Shown: one piece after another, positions 1 to 9,667 of the stretch
Numbering within the stretch: the stretch's first letter is position 1
Layout: the number at the start of each line of letters is the position of its first letter
Assembly: GCF_003596405.1 (NCBI RefSeq)
Contig: NZ_QYUR01000002.1
Coordinates: forward strand, 1,752,501 to 1,816,500
Length of the DNA: 64,000 bases
Origin: Pseudomonas cavernicola
Lineage (GTDB): Bacteria; Pseudomonadota; Gammaproteobacteria; Pseudomonadales; Pseudomonadaceae
Reading direction: 5' to 3'
Notes under the pieces: model-generated
What the model saw: only the letters and a program-made list of their open reading frames with translations
The model's database searches: none
Told to the model about the DNA's origin: nothing
Position numbers and translations under genes: made by a program

Positions 1-562
1 TGATTTGCGCCGCCAGTGCGCAGACGAACAAGCCCATCAGCCGGCTGACAATCTGCAGCCCTTGCTCGCCGAGCAGGCGCTCAAAGCGGTCGGAGAGGTA
101 GAGCACGACACCGACCGTCAGGCTGGCCAGCACGATGCCCAGCACCGCCACCAGCTTATCGTCCCAATGCGGTTGGCCGGCACCCATCACCAGCATCGCA
201 CCGATGGTGCCGGGGCCCACTGTCAGCGGGATGGTCAGTGGCACTATGGTGACGTCCTGCTGCACGTTTTCGCTTTGCACCGCAGGGCTGCCCTGAGCCA
301 TGCCCAGCGCGGAAATGAATAGCACGCTGCCGGCGCCAATGCGGAACGCATCGATGGTGATGCCGAATACGGTGAAGATATTCTGGCCGAACAGGTACAG
401 CAGCACGCTGGCGATCACCACGCCGCCGGCGACTTTCCAGGCCAGCTTCTTGCGTTCCTTCACCGTGTAGCCGCGGGTCAGGCTGATAAAGCAGGAGAGT
501 ACGAAGAAGGGGCTGTAGAGCACCAGCATCTTCAAGTACAGGCTGAATAGCTCGGACAGCAT
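1..562 (-). CDS. MarC/YhgN-family inner membrane protein (3' end outside window)
   Basis: The reverse-strand frame from the ATG at 562 reads through to the window edge without a stop, giving about 187 residues of a hydrophobic protein. It opens MLSELFSLYLKMLVLYSPFF, followed by several membrane helices and a TIPLTVGPGTIGAMLVMGAG stretch typical of the MarC (UPF0056/NAAT) family. Family members are six-helix inner-membrane proteins whose transport function is poorly established, so no substrate is assigned. The C-terminus is missing because the window begins inside the gene. It lies just downstream of retS on the same strand, separated by about 54 bases. Confidence 0.85.
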   Translation of the reverse strand, partial: MLSELFSLYLKMLVLYSPFFVLSCFISLTRGYTVKERKKLAWKVAGGVVIASVLLYLFGQNIFTVFGITIDAFRIGAGSVLFISALGMAQGSPAVQSENVQQDVTIVPLTIPLTVGPGTIGAMLVMGAGQPHWDDKLVAVLGIVLASLTVGVVLYLSDRFERLLGEQGLQIVSRLMGLFVCALAAQI

Positions 563-616
563 GGGCTTGGCTCGTAGTTGGAGGTGGGGCCCGCGCCGAG
601 CTCGGGCCTTGTAACG

Positions 617-3430
617 TCAACCGACGCCATTCGCAGAGGGCTCAGATGACCGGGCGTTGTTAGCTTCGCGCTGGCGGCGCAGTTCGCGTTCAGAGACCCA
701 GTGTTCGATCAGTTCACGCAGTTGCGAAAGCTCCACCGGCTTGGCCATATGCCCGTCCATGCCGACCAGGCGTGCGCGCTCTTTATGTTCGGCGAGGATA
801 TGCGCGGTGAGCGCCACCACCGGGGTGCGGCTGCGCTTCTCTGCGGCTTCCCAGGCGCGTAGTTGCTGGGTGGCGGAGAAGCCATCGAGTACCGGCATCT
901 CGCAGTCCATCAGCACCAGGTCGTACTGCTGGGCTTTCATCGCGATCAATGCTTCCTCGCCATTGCTGGCGGTGTCCGGTTGCAGGTTGAGTTTGCCGAG
1001 CATGCCGCGGATCACCTTGGTGGAGATGCTGTTGTCTTCGGCGACCAGGATGCGGAAGTCGCTAGGCACATTCAGCGGCGCACTCGCCAGGGTTGGTGCC
1101 CAGTGTATGGCGCCGCCATGTTTGCGCTGCGCCAGCTCGTCGGCGAGGGTGGTTTTTAGCGTATAGCCGGCTACCGGCTTGGCCAGGATGCGTTTGATCC
1201 CGGCGTTGCGGGCGATGATTTTGCTCGGAGCGTTGCTGATGCCAGTGAGCATGACCAACAGGATGTCGTGGTTGAGGCTGGGGTCTTCCTTGATCTTCGC
1301 CGCCAGCTGCATGCCACTCATGCCGGGCATGTCCTGATCGAGCAGCACCGCATCGAAGTATTCGCGGATGTGCGCCTTGGTTCGTAGCAGGGCCAGGGCC
1401 TCTTTGCCGGAAGGCACCGCACTGACCGTCAGGCCCCAGGCACTGCACTGCTGCACCAGGACTTTGCGGCAGGTGTCATTGTCATCGACCACCAGCAAAC
1501 GAGCGCCTTGCAGTGTGCCGTCGAGGTCGGCGGTGGGGTGTTCCAAGCGTTCGGCATCCAGTGGCAGGGTGAGCCACAGGGTGTTGCCCTGGTTGCTACC
1601 GCTCTGGATGCCGAATGCGCCGTTCATCAGGCGCACCAGTTGGCGGGCGATGATCAGGCCGAGACGGCCGCCGAGCTTGGTGGCGGCGAGGAAGTCTTTG
1701 CTGTGCAGTTCGGTGTTGAGCAAGGCGTCGCGCTCGCTGCTCTCCAGCGGGCGGCCGCTGTCCTGTACGGCAATCCGGAGGCGTGGGGCATCGGCGCTGG
1801 TGTCCAATGCGACCACCAATAGAATCTCGCCTTCGTCGGTTTGCTTGAAGGCGTTGTCCAGCAGGCTGAGCAAGGTCTGGCGCAGGCGTGTCGGGTCACC
1901 GCTGATCACCCGTGGCACTTGCGGCTGCATAAAGCTGATCAGCTCGACTTTCTGCTGTTCGGCTTTGGCGCGGAAGATGTCCAGGCAATCATCGATCAGC
2001 GCATTCAGGTCGAACTGCACGTCATCCAGCTCGATCTGTCCGGACTCCAGCTTGGAAATGTCGAGGATCTCGTTGATCAGCGTCAGCAGCTCGTTACCTG
2101 CGCTGTGAATGGTCTGCACATAGTCGCGTTGCTTGGCCGAGAGCGGAGTCCCAAGCAGCAATTCGGTCATGCCCAGCACACCGTTCATTGGTGTGCGGAT
2201 TTCGTGGCTGATCTTGGCGAGGAATTCGGCTTTTGCCTTCAGTTCGGCGGAGCTGGCGGCGAGCTCCCGGCTGATGCTGAAGTCGTCCTGAATGATTCGT
2301 CGCTGGCGCTCGCTGAGTGCGATGCTAAGCATGAAACCGCTGAGGGCGGCCACGCTCAGCAGACCGAAAGCCAGCCATTCGGACTGCACCGCCCAGTAGC
2401 CGAACAGCGCCGGCAGGGCTCCGATGAAGGCTAGGTTAAACACCAGCAGGGCCAGGGTGAATAGTCGTGCTGGCTGATAGCCGTGCTGCCAGTGAAAGGC
2501 GGCAACGACCAAGATGCTCAGGCTGCTCACAGCGGCAATCACGTACACCAGTTGGTTGAACTGCAGGTTGCTGGCGATCAACAGCACGATGCAGGTCAGG
2601 CCGATCAGCACGCTTTCGCCGATCAGTACGCGCCGTAACGAAGTGCTTGGGCAGACCTTGTGGAAAAAGCTGCCGGTGAAGGACAAGCCACAGAGCATCG
2701 CCAGTAGCATCGACAGATTGGCAATCTGTGGCTGAGCGGTCTGCCAGTCAGCCAACCACGGAGTGCTGATCCCCAGCACGCTCAGGCTGGTTCCCAGAAA
2801 GCAGACTTGGGTGGCTGCTAGCCACAGGCTGCTGCGTATGCGGGCGTAGGCAAAGCGCACGAGGTTGTAGAGCAGCAACATGCCAAAAGCGCCGAGCAGC
2901 AGGCCATAGAGCAATGGGCGAGTGTCGTCGGCGGCCATCGCCGCGGCCGACTCGAGGCTGATGCTTGGGCGCAGAGCATGGGTTGAGGCCAGGCGCAGGT
3001 AGATATCCAGCGGCTCCTTGGCCGCCGGTAGCGGCAGCAGGAAATCGCGGCTGGGCAGCGGGCGGCTGGCAAAGGGTAGGCGGCTGCCGGTGCGGGTGTT
3101 GGCGAGTAGTTCATCGCCTTGCAGCGCATACAGATCGAGGAAGTCCACATACGGGGCGAAGACCCGCAGCAGGTGTTCCCGGTCACTGGCAGGCAGACGG
3201 TAGTGCAGCCACAGCGCAGTGTTCCCACCGGGGGTGTAGAGCTGCTTGAGATCGACCGGGCCGAACTGCGGGAGATAGCGCGGGGAGCGGACTTCATCCA
3301 GTTGCAATGAGGCTTCGCTATCGATCAGGGCGAACCATTGCCCTTGCTCGGTTGCCTGCGCCGGGGATAGATTGAGCGCAGTCAACAGCAGGCTGACAAT
3401 GAGTCCTATGGCGATCCTAAGCCCGCGCAC
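617..3430 (-). CDS. retS: RetS-type hybrid sensor kinase (7TMR-DISM, HisKA, HATPase, two receivers)
   Basis: Orphan hybrid sensor, about 937 residues. Order: signal peptide, periplasmic 7TMR-DISMED2 domain (about 35-165), seven-helix 7TMR-DISM membrane block (about 175-370), HisKA with HEIRTPMNG near residue 410, an HATPase domain, and two receivers (LLVVDDND..., ILVAEDNS...) with Asp acceptors in LLDQDMPG and LMDCEMP. In P. aeruginosa RetS damps GacS and so RsmY/RsmZ, switching between acute and chronic lifestyles. The HATPase G1 box reads DSGRP instead of DxGxG, which suits a regulator working by contact with GacS rather than strong autophosphorylation. I chose the GTG at 3430: it has AAGGGA about 8 bases upstream and begins a clean signal peptide. 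A longer open frame runs to 3523 but lacks such a start. purD upstream on the same strand matches the P. aeruginosa order. Confidence 0.9.
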   Translation of the reverse strand: MRGLRIAIGLIVSLLLTALNLSPAQATEQGQWFALIDSEASLQLDEVRSPRYLPQFGPVDLKQLYTPGGNTALWLHYRLPASDREHLLRVFAPYVDFLDLYALQGDELLANTRTGSRLPFASRPLPSRDFLLPLPAAKEPLDIYLRLASTHALRPSISLESAAAMAADDTRPLLYGLLLGAFGMLLLYNLVRFAYARIRSSLWLAATQVCFLGTSLSVLGISTPWLADWQTAQPQIANLSMLLAMLCGLSFTGSFFHKVCPSTSLRRVLIGESVLIGLTCIVLLIASNLQFNQLVYVIAAVSSLSILVVAAFHWQHGYQPARLFTLALLVFNLAFIGALPALFGYWAVQSEWLAFGLLSVAALSGFMLSIALSERQRRIIQDDFSISRELAASSAELKAKAEFLAKISHEIRTPMNGVLGMTELLLGTPLSAKQRDYVQTIHSAGNELLTLINEILDISKLESGQIELDDVQFDLNALIDDCLDIFRAKAEQQKVELISFMQPQVPRVISGDPTRLRQTLLSLLDNAFKQTDEGEILLVVALDTSADAPRLRIAVQDSGRPLESSERDALLNTELHSKDFLAATKLGGRLGLIIARQLVRLMNGAFGIQSGSNQGNTLWLTLPLDAERLEHPTADLDGTLQGARLLVVDDNDTCRKVLVQQCSAWGLTVSAVPSGKEALALLRTKAHIREYFDAVLLDQDMPGMSGMQLAAKIKEDPSLNHDILLVMLTGISNAPSKIIARNAGIKRILAKPVAGYTLKTTLADELAQRKHGGAIHWAPTLASAPLNVPSDFRILVAEDNSISTKVIRGMLGKLNLQPDTASNGEEALIAMKAQQYDLVLMDCEMPVLDGFSATQQLRAWEAAEKRSRTPVVALTAHILAEHKERARLVGMDGHMAKPVELSQLRELIEHWVSERELRRQREANNARSSEPSANGVG

Positions 3431-3495
3431 GGTGAAATCCCTTCGAATGTGAATCGACCGATTATAGCCAAGCGCCTGCTTGGCGGTAATACGCA

Positions 3496-3525
3496 AAAGG
3501 CAGCCAAATGGCTGCCTTTGCACGC
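3496..3525 (-). terminator. Rho-independent terminator after purD
   Basis: A ten-base stem (AAAGGCAGCC / GGCTGCCTTT) around a four-base loop lies about 35 bases beyond the purD stop, with T-rich sequence following on the reverse strand. It separates purD transcription from retS, whose start lies downstream. Confidence 0.75.
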
Positions 3526-3554
3526 TTTACAGCTTGTTCTACGAATTCAGGCGC

Positions 3555-4844
3555 TTAATCCTCGCCGCGTTCGCGGGCGATGGCCCGATAACCGATGTCG
3601 TGACGGTAGAAACAGCCATCCCAGTCGATCTTCGCCGCCAGCGCATAGGCGTTGTGCTGGGCCTCTGAGACGGTCTCGCCAAGGGCAGTGGCGCAGAGTA
3701 CGCGGCCGCCTGAGGTGACTACCTGGCCGTCCTTGAGCGCTGTGCCGGCGTGGAACACTTTGCCCTGGTCGCTGACGGCAGCGTCCAGCCCCCTGATCGC
3801 CGCGCCTTTGGCGTAGTCGCCGGGATACCCACCGGCAGCCAGCACCACCCCCAGGCTGGGGCGCGGGTCCCACTGTGCTTCGATTTTATCGAGGGCTTCG
3901 GCCAAGGCGCCTTCGACCAGCAGCAGCAGGCTCGATTGCAGCCGCAGCATGATCGGCTGGGTTTCCGGATCGCCAAAACGGCAGTTGAACTCGATGACTT
4001 TCGGTTTGCCGGCCTTGTCGATCATCAGCCCGGCATACAGGAAGCCGGTGTAAACATTGCCCTCGCTGGCCATGCCACGCACGGTCGGCCAGATCACTTC
4101 GTCCATGGCCCGTTGGTGTACCTCGGCGGTAACCACCGGTGCCGGCGAATAGGCGCCCATGCCGCCGGTGTTCGGGCCGCTATCGCCGTCGCCAACGCGT
4201 TTGTGATCCTGGCTGGTGGCCATCGGCAGCACGTTGTGGCCATCGACCATGACGATAAAGCTGGCTTCTTCGCCGTCGAGGAACTCTTCGATCACTACGC
4301 GCGAACCAGCGTCACCGAAGGCATTGCCGGCGAGCATGTCGCGCACGGCATCTTCGGCCTCGCCCAGGGTCATGGCGACGATCACGCCTTTGCCGGCGGC
4401 CAGGCCGTCAGCCTTGATCACGATCGGTGCGCCTTTCTCGCGCAGGTAAGCCAGCGCCGGCTCGACTTCGGTGAAGTTCTGGTAGTCGGCGGTGGGGATA
4501 TTGTGCCGTGCGAGGAAGTCTTTGGTGAAAGCCTTGGAGCCTTCCAGCTGTGCGGCGCCAGCCGTTGGGCCGAAGCACTTGAGGTTGCGGCTGCGGAACA
4601 GATCGACCACGCCCGCTACCAGTGGTGCTTCGGGGCCAACGATGGTCAGACCGACGTTCTGCTCGGCGAAGTCGGCCAGCTGCTCCAGCGCGAGTACGTC
4701 GATGGCGACGTTCTCGCACTTGGCTTCGGTGGCGGTTCCGGCGTTGCCCGGGGCGACGAAGACTTTCTCAACGCGCGGGTCTTGCGCAACTTTCCAGGCC
4801 AGTGCGTGTTCGCGGCCACCGCTGCCGATGATCAAAACATTCAT
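3555..4844 (-). CDS. purD: Phosphoribosylamine--glycine ligase (GAR synthetase)
   Basis: Cytoplasmic enzyme of de novo purine synthesis, joining glycine to 5-phosphoribosylamine with ATP to give GAR. It has 429 residues, the usual length. The N-terminus MNVLIIGSGGREHALAWK is the hallmark PurD start. The ATP-grasp core is visible as VIKADGLAAGKGV and later EFNCRFGDPETQ, and the central GDGDSGPNTGGMGAYSPAP motif is intact. The ATG at 4844 has a GAGG upstream. It lies downstream of purH on the same strand with a 198-base gap, so the two may be co-transcribed although that gap could hold its own promoter. A terminator follows the stop. Confidence 0.97.
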   Translation of the reverse strand: MNVLIIGSGGREHALAWKVAQDPRVEKVFVAPGNAGTATEAKCENVAIDVLALEQLADFAEQNVGLTIVGPEAPLVAGVVDLFRSRNLKCFGPTAGAAQLEGSKAFTKDFLARHNIPTADYQNFTEVEPALAYLREKGAPIVIKADGLAAGKGVIVAMTLGEAEDAVRDMLAGNAFGDAGSRVVIEEFLDGEEASFIVMVDGHNVLPMATSQDHKRVGDGDSGPNTGGMGAYSPAPVVTAEVHQRAMDEVIWPTVRGMASEGNVYTGFLYAGLMIDKAGKPKVIEFNCRFGDPETQPIMLRLQSSLLLLVEGALAEALDKIEAQWDPRPSLGVVLAAGGYPGDYAKGAAIRGLDAAVSDQGKVFHAGTALKDGQVVTSGGRVLCATALGETVSEAQHNAYALAAKIDWDGCFYRHDIGYRAIARERGED

Positions 4845-5042
4845 TTCGAAACCTCGATGACGCTAATTCTTCGACCAGGAGGCTAAACCCCCAGCTCTTC
4901 TAAAATCTACACATTACGAGGTCGCAATGAAGTAGGTGGATGCAAGGCGTGGATGGCTACGACAAGCGCAGTTGCCTATTGGCAATGAGCATTGGCGAAG
5001 TCGTCCGCAACGCAGCAGACGCCTGCTTCAGTGCGGCCGTCT

Positions 5043-6650
5043 TCAATGACGGAAGTGGCGCATGCCGGTGAATACCATGGCAATACCGGCTTCGTCGGCG
5101 GCAGCGATCACTTCGTTATCGCGCATCGAGCCACCTGGCTGGATCACCGCGGTGATGCCAACCTTGGCGGCATTGTCGATGCCGTCGCGGAACGGGAAGA
5201 AGGCGTCCGACGCCATCACCGCCCCCTGCACCTGCAAGCCGGCATGTTCGGCCTTGATCGCGGCGATGCGGGCGGAGTTGACCCGGCTCATCTGCCCGGC
5301 GCCGACACCAATGGTCTGGCGGTTCTTGGCGTAGACGATGGCGTTGGATTTGACATATTTGGCGACTTTCCAGGCGAAGATCAGGTCGTGGATTTCCTGT
5401 TCGCTTGGCGCGCGCTGGGTCACCACCTTCAGATCATCTGCGCTGATCATACCGATATCGCGGCTCTGTACCAGTAGGCCACCGTTGACCCGTTTGTAGT
5501 CCCAGGCGGAAGTACGTTCGGCGGCCCATTCTCCGCATTCGAGCAGACGCACGTTGGCTTTGGCGGCGACCACTGCGCGGGCGGCAGCGCTGACTTTCGG
5601 CGCGATGATGACTTCGACGAACTGACGCTCGACGATGGCTTTGGCGGTTTCTGCATCGAGTTCGCGGTTGAAGGCGATGATGCCGCCGAACGCCGATTCG
5701 GTGTCGGTGGCGTAGGCCAGTTCGTAGGCCTGGCGGATGCCGCCTTCGCTGTCGAGGGCCACAGCCACGCCGCATGGGTTGGCGTGCTTGACGATCACGC
5801 AGGCCGGCTTGACGAAGCTCTTCACGCATTCCAGGGCGGCGTCGGTGTCGGCTACGTTGTTGAACGACAGCTCCTTGCCTTGCAACTGGATCGCGGTGGC
5901 GATGCTGGCTTCCACCGGCTTGGCTTCCACGTAGAACGCCGCGCTCTGGTGCGGGTTCTCGCCGTAGCGCATCTCCTGGGCCTTGATGAACTGGCTGTTG
6001 AAGGTCCGCGGGAAAGCGCCACGGTCTTCGGTGCTGAGCGTCTCGGCGGCCTGGTTCACGGTGCCGAAGTAGTTGGCGATCATGCCGTCGTAGGAGCTGG
6101 TGTGCTCGAAGGCCTTGAGCATCAGGTCGAAACGCTGGGCGTAAGTCAGGCCGCCGGCTTTCAGGCTTTCCAGCACGGCGCTGTAATCGCTGGCGTTGAC
6201 CACGATGGCCACGTCTTTGTGGTTCTTGGCCGCCGAGCGGACCATGGTCGGGCCGCCGATGTCGATGTTTTCGATGGCGGTCGGCAGGTCGCAACCCGGT
6301 TTGGCAACGGTCGCTTCGAAGGGGTAGAGGTTGACTGCGACCAGGTCTATCGGCTTGATCCCGTGCTCGGCCATGATGGCGTCGTCGATGCCACGGCGAC
6401 CCAGGATGCCTCCGTGAATTTTCGGGTGCAGGGTCTTCACCCGGCCATCCATCATTTCCGCGAAACCGGTGTAGTCGGCGACTTCCACGGCGGCCACGCC
6501 ATTGTCCTTGAGCAGCTTGAAGGTGCCGCCGGTGGAGAGGATTTCAACCCCAAGGGCTGACAGCTCACGGGCGAACTCAAGGATTCCGGTCTTGTCGGAA
6601 ACGCTGATCAGGGCGCGGCGGATAGGCAGACGGGTGGTTTGGTCGGTCAT
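5043..6650 (-). CDS. purH: Bifunctional AICAR formyltransferase / IMP cyclohydrolase
   Basis: Catalyses the last two steps of IMP synthesis: formylation of AICAR with 10-formyl-THF, then ring closure. The N-terminal MGS-like cyclohydrolase domain is seen in [20 protein letters not shown] and STGGTFKLL. The C-terminal formyltransferase domain is seen in [14 protein letters not shown] with its Lys-His, and the protein ends with [18 protein letters not shown]. The start is placed at 6650 ([12 protein letters not shown], 535 residues, the usual Pseudomonas length) because GGAAATTGAG precedes it. An ATG four codons upstream at 6662 has no ribosome binding site. A terminator lies between fis and this gene. 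Confidence 0.97.
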   Translation of the reverse strand: MTDQTTRLPIRRALISVSDKTGILEFARELSALGVEILSTGGTFKLLKDNGVAAVEVADYTGFAEMMDGRVKTLHPKIHGGILGRRGIDDAIMAEHGIKPIDLVAVNLYPFEATVAKPGCDLPTAIENIDIGGPTMVRSAAKNHKDVAIVVNASDYSAVLESLKAGGLTYAQRFDLMLKAFEHTSSYDGMIANYFGTVNQAAETLSTEDRGAFPRTFNSQFIKAQEMRYGENPHQSAAFYVEAKPVEASIATAIQLQGKELSFNNVADTDAALECVKSFVKPACVIVKHANPCGVAVALDSEGGIRQAYELAYATDTESAFGGIIAFNRELDAETAKAIVERQFVEVIIAPKVSAAARAVVAAKANVRLLECGEWAAERTSAWDYKRVNGGLLVQSRDIGMISADDLKVVTQRAPSEQEIHDLIFAWKVAKYVKSNAIVYAKNRQTIGVGAGQMSRVNSARIAAIKAEHAGLQVQGAVMASDAFFPFRDGIDNAAKVGITAVIQPGGSMRDNEVIAAADEAGIAMVFTGMRHFRH

Positions 6651-6682
6651 CTCAATTTCCATCTAAAGCAGAGAAATCAGCA

Positions 6683-6722
6683 AAAAAGGGCGGCCATTTC
6701 ATCAACAGGGGCCGCCCTTTTT
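6683..6722 (-). terminator. Strong terminator between fis and purH
   Basis: Inverted repeat AAAAAGGGCGGCC / GGCCGCCCTTTTT with a short AT-rich loop, beginning about 15 bases after the fis stop. A and T runs on both sides could allow it to act in both directions, but only reverse-strand genes are present here. Confidence 0.85.
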
Positions 6723-6737
6723 CGTTTGAGTGCATGC

Positions 6738-7058
6738 TTACAGCAGATCGTATTGCTTGAGCTTCTTGCGCAGCGTGCCGCGGTTCAGCCCGAGCAGTTC
6801 GGAGGCCTTGGTCTGGTTGCCCTTGACGTAGTTCATCACGGTCTCCAGCAGCGGTGCCTCGACTTCGGAGAGCACCAGGTTGTAGACGTCAGAGACATCC
6901 TGCCCATCCAGATGGGCAAAGTAGTTGTGCAGCGCCTTTTCCACATTGCCGCGCAGGGTCTGGCCCTCTTCGCTCGGCGTGCTCAGGTGCTGTTTCAAAT
7001 TGACGTTATCGGTCACGGGTGCAATTCCACTCACTAGTGTCTCAGTCATCATCGTCAT
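6738..7058 (-). CDS. fis: Nucleoid protein / global regulator Fis
   Basis: Small DNA-bending homodimer that shapes the nucleoid and activates stable-RNA promoters. It has 106 residues, close to the roughly 100 of the family. The C-terminal helix-turn-helix is clear: [20 protein letters not shown] followed by [15 protein letters not shown]. The start overlaps the end of dusB by four bases (ATGA), so the two are translationally coupled in the classic dusB-fis operon, where most fis control acts at the dusB promoter. The N-terminal region is variable, as usual in Pseudomonas. Confidence 0.97.
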   Translation of the reverse strand: MTMMTETLVSGIAPVTDNVNLKQHLSTPSEEGQTLRGNVEKALHNYFAHLDGQDVSDVYNLVLSEVEAPLLETVMNYVKGNQTKASELLGLNRGTLRKKLKQYDLL

Positions 7059-8053
7059 GCAGCCACCCCTTCTCCGTCGTTATGACGTTCGGCGAAATAC
7101 TGCCGAACGTTGGCGCATTGCACGTCCGTGTTCTCCAGACGATTGAATTGGGCGCGAAACTCCCTGGCGCCCGGCAGGGTGGCTAGATACCAGCCGACAT
7201 GTTTGCGGGCGATACGCACGCCCATCACATCGCCATAGAAACTATGTAGTTCGGCCAGATGCTCTAGCAGAATGCGTTCCACTTCGTGCAGCGTTGGCGC
7301 CGGCAATTTTACGCCGGTGCGCAGGTAATGCTCGATCTCACGAAAAATCCATGGCCGCCCTTGCGCGGCACGCCCAATCAGCAGGGCATCGGCGCCGGTG
7401 GCCGCGAGCACGTGCTGGGCTTTCTCTGGTGAGTCGATATCGCCATTGGCAAACACCGGAATCGACACCGCCTGCTTGATCGCGGCGATGGTCTCGTACT
7501 CGGCCTCGCCGGTGTACAGGTCCGCACGCGTGCGGCCATGCACGGCGAGCGCTTGAATGCCCGATTGTTCGGCGATCTTCGCTACAACAATGCCGTTTTT
7601 GTTCTCGCGATCCCAGCCGGTGCGGATTTTCAGGGTCACCGGCACGTTCACCGCGGCCACCACGGCCTGCAGAATCGCGCTGACCAGTGCTTCATCCTTC
7701 AACAGCGCAGAACCGGCGGCCTTGTTGCAGACCTTCTTGGCCGGGCAGCCCATGTTGATGTCGATGATTTGCGCACCCAGTTCGACATTCGCGCGCGCGG
7801 CATCCGCCAGCATCTGCGGATCGCCGCCGGCAATCTGCACCGAACGGGGTTCCGGGTCGCCGGCATGAATCAGCCGTAGGCTCGATTTGCGGGTGTTCCA
7901 CAGGCTCATATCGCTGGTGACCATCTCCGATACCACCAGGCCCGCGCCAAGGCGGCGACAGAGTTGACGGAACGGGCGATCAGTGACTCCCGCCATGGGC
8001 GCGAGTATCAACTGATTGGGCAATGTGTATGGACCGATGCGTACCGCCGACAT
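7055..8053 (-). CDS. dusB: tRNA-dihydrouridine synthase B
   Basis: FMN-dependent enzyme that reduces specific uridines in tRNA to dihydrouridine. It has 332 residues. The TIM-barrel begins [20 protein letters not shown]. The active-site [20 protein letters not shown] carries the catalytic Cys, and the FMN phosphate-binding [12 protein letters not shown] and [17 protein letters not shown] segments follow. It is the first gene of the dusB-fis operon, overlapping fis by four bases. The closest upstream coding sequence on this strand ends at 8221, leaving about 170 bases in which the operon promoter should lie. Confidence 0.96.
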   Translation of the reverse strand: MSAVRIGPYTLPNQLILAPMAGVTDRPFRQLCRRLGAGLVVSEMVTSDMSLWNTRKSSLRLIHAGDPEPRSVQIAGGDPQMLADAARANVELGAQIIDINMGCPAKKVCNKAAGSALLKDEALVSAILQAVVAAVNVPVTLKIRTGWDRENKNGIVVAKIAEQSGIQALAVHGRTRADLYTGEAEYETIAAIKQAVSIPVFANGDIDSPEKAQHVLAATGADALLIGRAAQGRPWIFREIEHYLRTGVKLPAPTLHEVERILLEHLAELHSFYGDVMGVRIARKHVGWYLATLPGAREFRAQFNRLENTDVQCANVRQYFAERHNDGEGVAA

Positions 8054-8220
8054 GGGGCTTCCCTGCTGAAAAGGCGGATATGGGAGTGCGAAAAAGGGTT
8101 GGCATGATACCCGCTCTCGATAACTGGATAAAGGCTGTTCTGGATAAATTATGAACAGTTATTGGCGGCTCACGGTGCCTGCGGATGGCCGTGAAAATGC
8201 CAAAAGCCAGTGCGCGGCGG

Positions 8221-9546
8221 TTACTCGGGCGAGTGGAAACTCAGGCTGTAATTCACGGCCTTGGTGCCTGGGTCGAGGATGTCGAGGGAAATGTGGATCG
8301 GCGTTTGCGGTGGCATTTCGGCCTGACCGGCAAGCTCACCCGCCAGATATTCGCTGGGCTTGAAACGACGACTGGCAAGTAATTGGCCGTTGATATCGGC
8401 GAAGCGTATTTCCAGCAAGGGGAAGGGTTGGGCGAAAGATGCGCGGTTGTAGAGAATCGCGTCTACCACCAGGGCGCCAGTGAACTCCGGGTGGCTGCGC
8501 ACCACCAGGTTGCTGCTCTTGATCAGGCTGATCTCGACCTTGGACGGCAGGCTGCAGCCGAGGCTTGGGCAGAACTGCTCGAACCAGGGGCGGTACTGAT
8601 CCTGACGCGCCAGTTCGTCGAAATGGTAGGCGATATATTGGCTGGCCAGGGCGACCGCGCCGATCAGGTTCAGCAGACCCCAGCCCAGCCAGCGGCCCCA
8701 GGGTTTGCGCCGTTCTTGCCAGTCGAGTTGCAGGGGCTCTTCAGCCAGATTGAATAGCCCGTCGTCACGCAGCCCAGGTTCGCTGCGTCCGGGGTTTTGC
8801 AAGGTTCTGACGGAGGCAAAGCTGTTGTCCTGATCGTCATGGTCGTCAGTGGCGGACAAGCTGACATCCGGCTTGTCGCGCTCGGCGCTGAGCTTGAAGT
8901 CGTGCTCCAGTTCCTCATCATCGCCCTCATTCGTGGCGTCTGCGTTGTCGCGGGCCAGTGCTGGCTCATCGCTCACCAGGCTGGAAGGTGGTACTTCGGC
9001 TGGCGGCGCGGCCACGGGCGGCGGCGCTACTGTCGATGCAAGAGGTGCGGTGGGGGCAGCACTAACCCTGGCCGGGCGTGACGCGGGCTCGTCCTTGAGG
9101 AGTGCCTCGGTCCAACTTTCGTCGTGCTGCTCGCGCGCTTTTTCCGGCGCTTTGAGGAGGTTCTCGGCCGATTTCGGGTTGGGCTCCAGGGCGAGAAACT
9201 CTTGCGAGAGTTGCAGTTCCTGCTGCTCAAGCTTGGCCAGCTCTTCATCGAGGCTGTCGAGGTCGAGGTCGTCATGAATCCACAGCGTGTCGCTGGCAGC
9301 TTTGCCGGGCGGCGTGGCGGGTTGGCTGGCAGGGGTTGCCGGGCGGGGCGGCTGCGCGGTGGTCGGCGGCGGGCTAGCGGCTGCTTTAGCGACGGCCGGT
9401 TGTGCGCCGAGAAGCTGTTGCGCGGCATTGAATACATGTAAGCAGGCTCCGCAACGCACTGCGCCATGGGCTGCGCCCAGCTGTGCGCGGCTCACGCGGA
9501 AGCTGGTGCGGCAATGGGGGCATTGGGTGACGAAGCTGGCGGTCAT
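8221..9546 (-). CDS. Zinc-ribbon (MJ0042) and DUF3426 membrane protein
   Basis: A 441-residue protein of unknown function, conserved beside prmA in pseudomonads. The N-terminus has an MJ0042-type zinc ribbon: CPHC near residue 9 and CGAC near residue 32. A long low-complexity linker rich in Ala, Pro, Glu and Asp follows (about 45-270). One membrane helix is seen near residue 290 (WLGWGLLNLIGAVALASQYI), then a C-terminal DUF3426 domain of beta-rich character, probably periplasmic. The layout resembles a single-pass anchor with a cytoplasmic metal-binding head, but no biochemical role can be read from it. Confidence 0.85.
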   Translation of the reverse strand: MTASFVTQCPHCRTSFRVSRAQLGAAHGAVRCGACLHVFNAAQQLLGAQPAVAKAAASPPPTTAQPPRPATPASQPATPPGKAASDTLWIHDDLDLDSLDEELAKLEQQELQLSQEFLALEPNPKSAENLLKAPEKAREQHDESWTEALLKDEPASRPARVSAAPTAPLASTVAPPPVAAPPAEVPPSSLVSDEPALARDNADATNEGDDEELEHDFKLSAERDKPDVSLSATDDHDDQDNSFASVRTLQNPGRSEPGLRDDGLFNLAEEPLQLDWQERRKPWGRWLGWGLLNLIGAVALASQYIAYHFDELARQDQYRPWFEQFCPSLGCSLPSKVEISLIKSSNLVVRSHPEFTGALVVDAILYNRASFAQPFPLLEIRFADINGQLLASRRFKPSEYLAGELAGQAEMPPQTPIHISLDILDPGTKAVNYSLSFHSPE

Positions 9547-9620
9547 GCAGTAATCCGGCGTTCTACGCGAGTAAATCGGAGCGATTAGTCTAACTCAAGG
9601 CGGCTGCGGATGGCGCCTCA

Positions 9621-9667
9621 GAGCCTGTTCATGATCTGCTGCGCGCGCGACGATCTTGAACGGGCTC
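9621..9667. repeat. Imperfect inverted repeat between prmA and the DUF3426 gene
   Basis: GAGCCTGTTCATGATC pairs imperfectly with GATCTTGAACGGGCTC across a GC-rich loop. It directly abuts the prmA stop, so it may form a hairpin at the 3' end of that message. The left arm and loop start (25 bases) recur exactly at 61049-61073, so this is a dispersed repeat rather than a gene-specific terminator. Confidence 0.6.

Noticed and set aside
156..620. 154-codon reverse frame overlapping the MarC gene
   Set aside because: Rich in Arg and His with no hydrophobic segments; the neighbouring frame gives a clear MarC protein.
4845..5042. Possible small gene or riboswitch between purH and purD
   Set aside because: No start with ribosome binding site, no protein-like frame and no recognisable purine riboswitch core.
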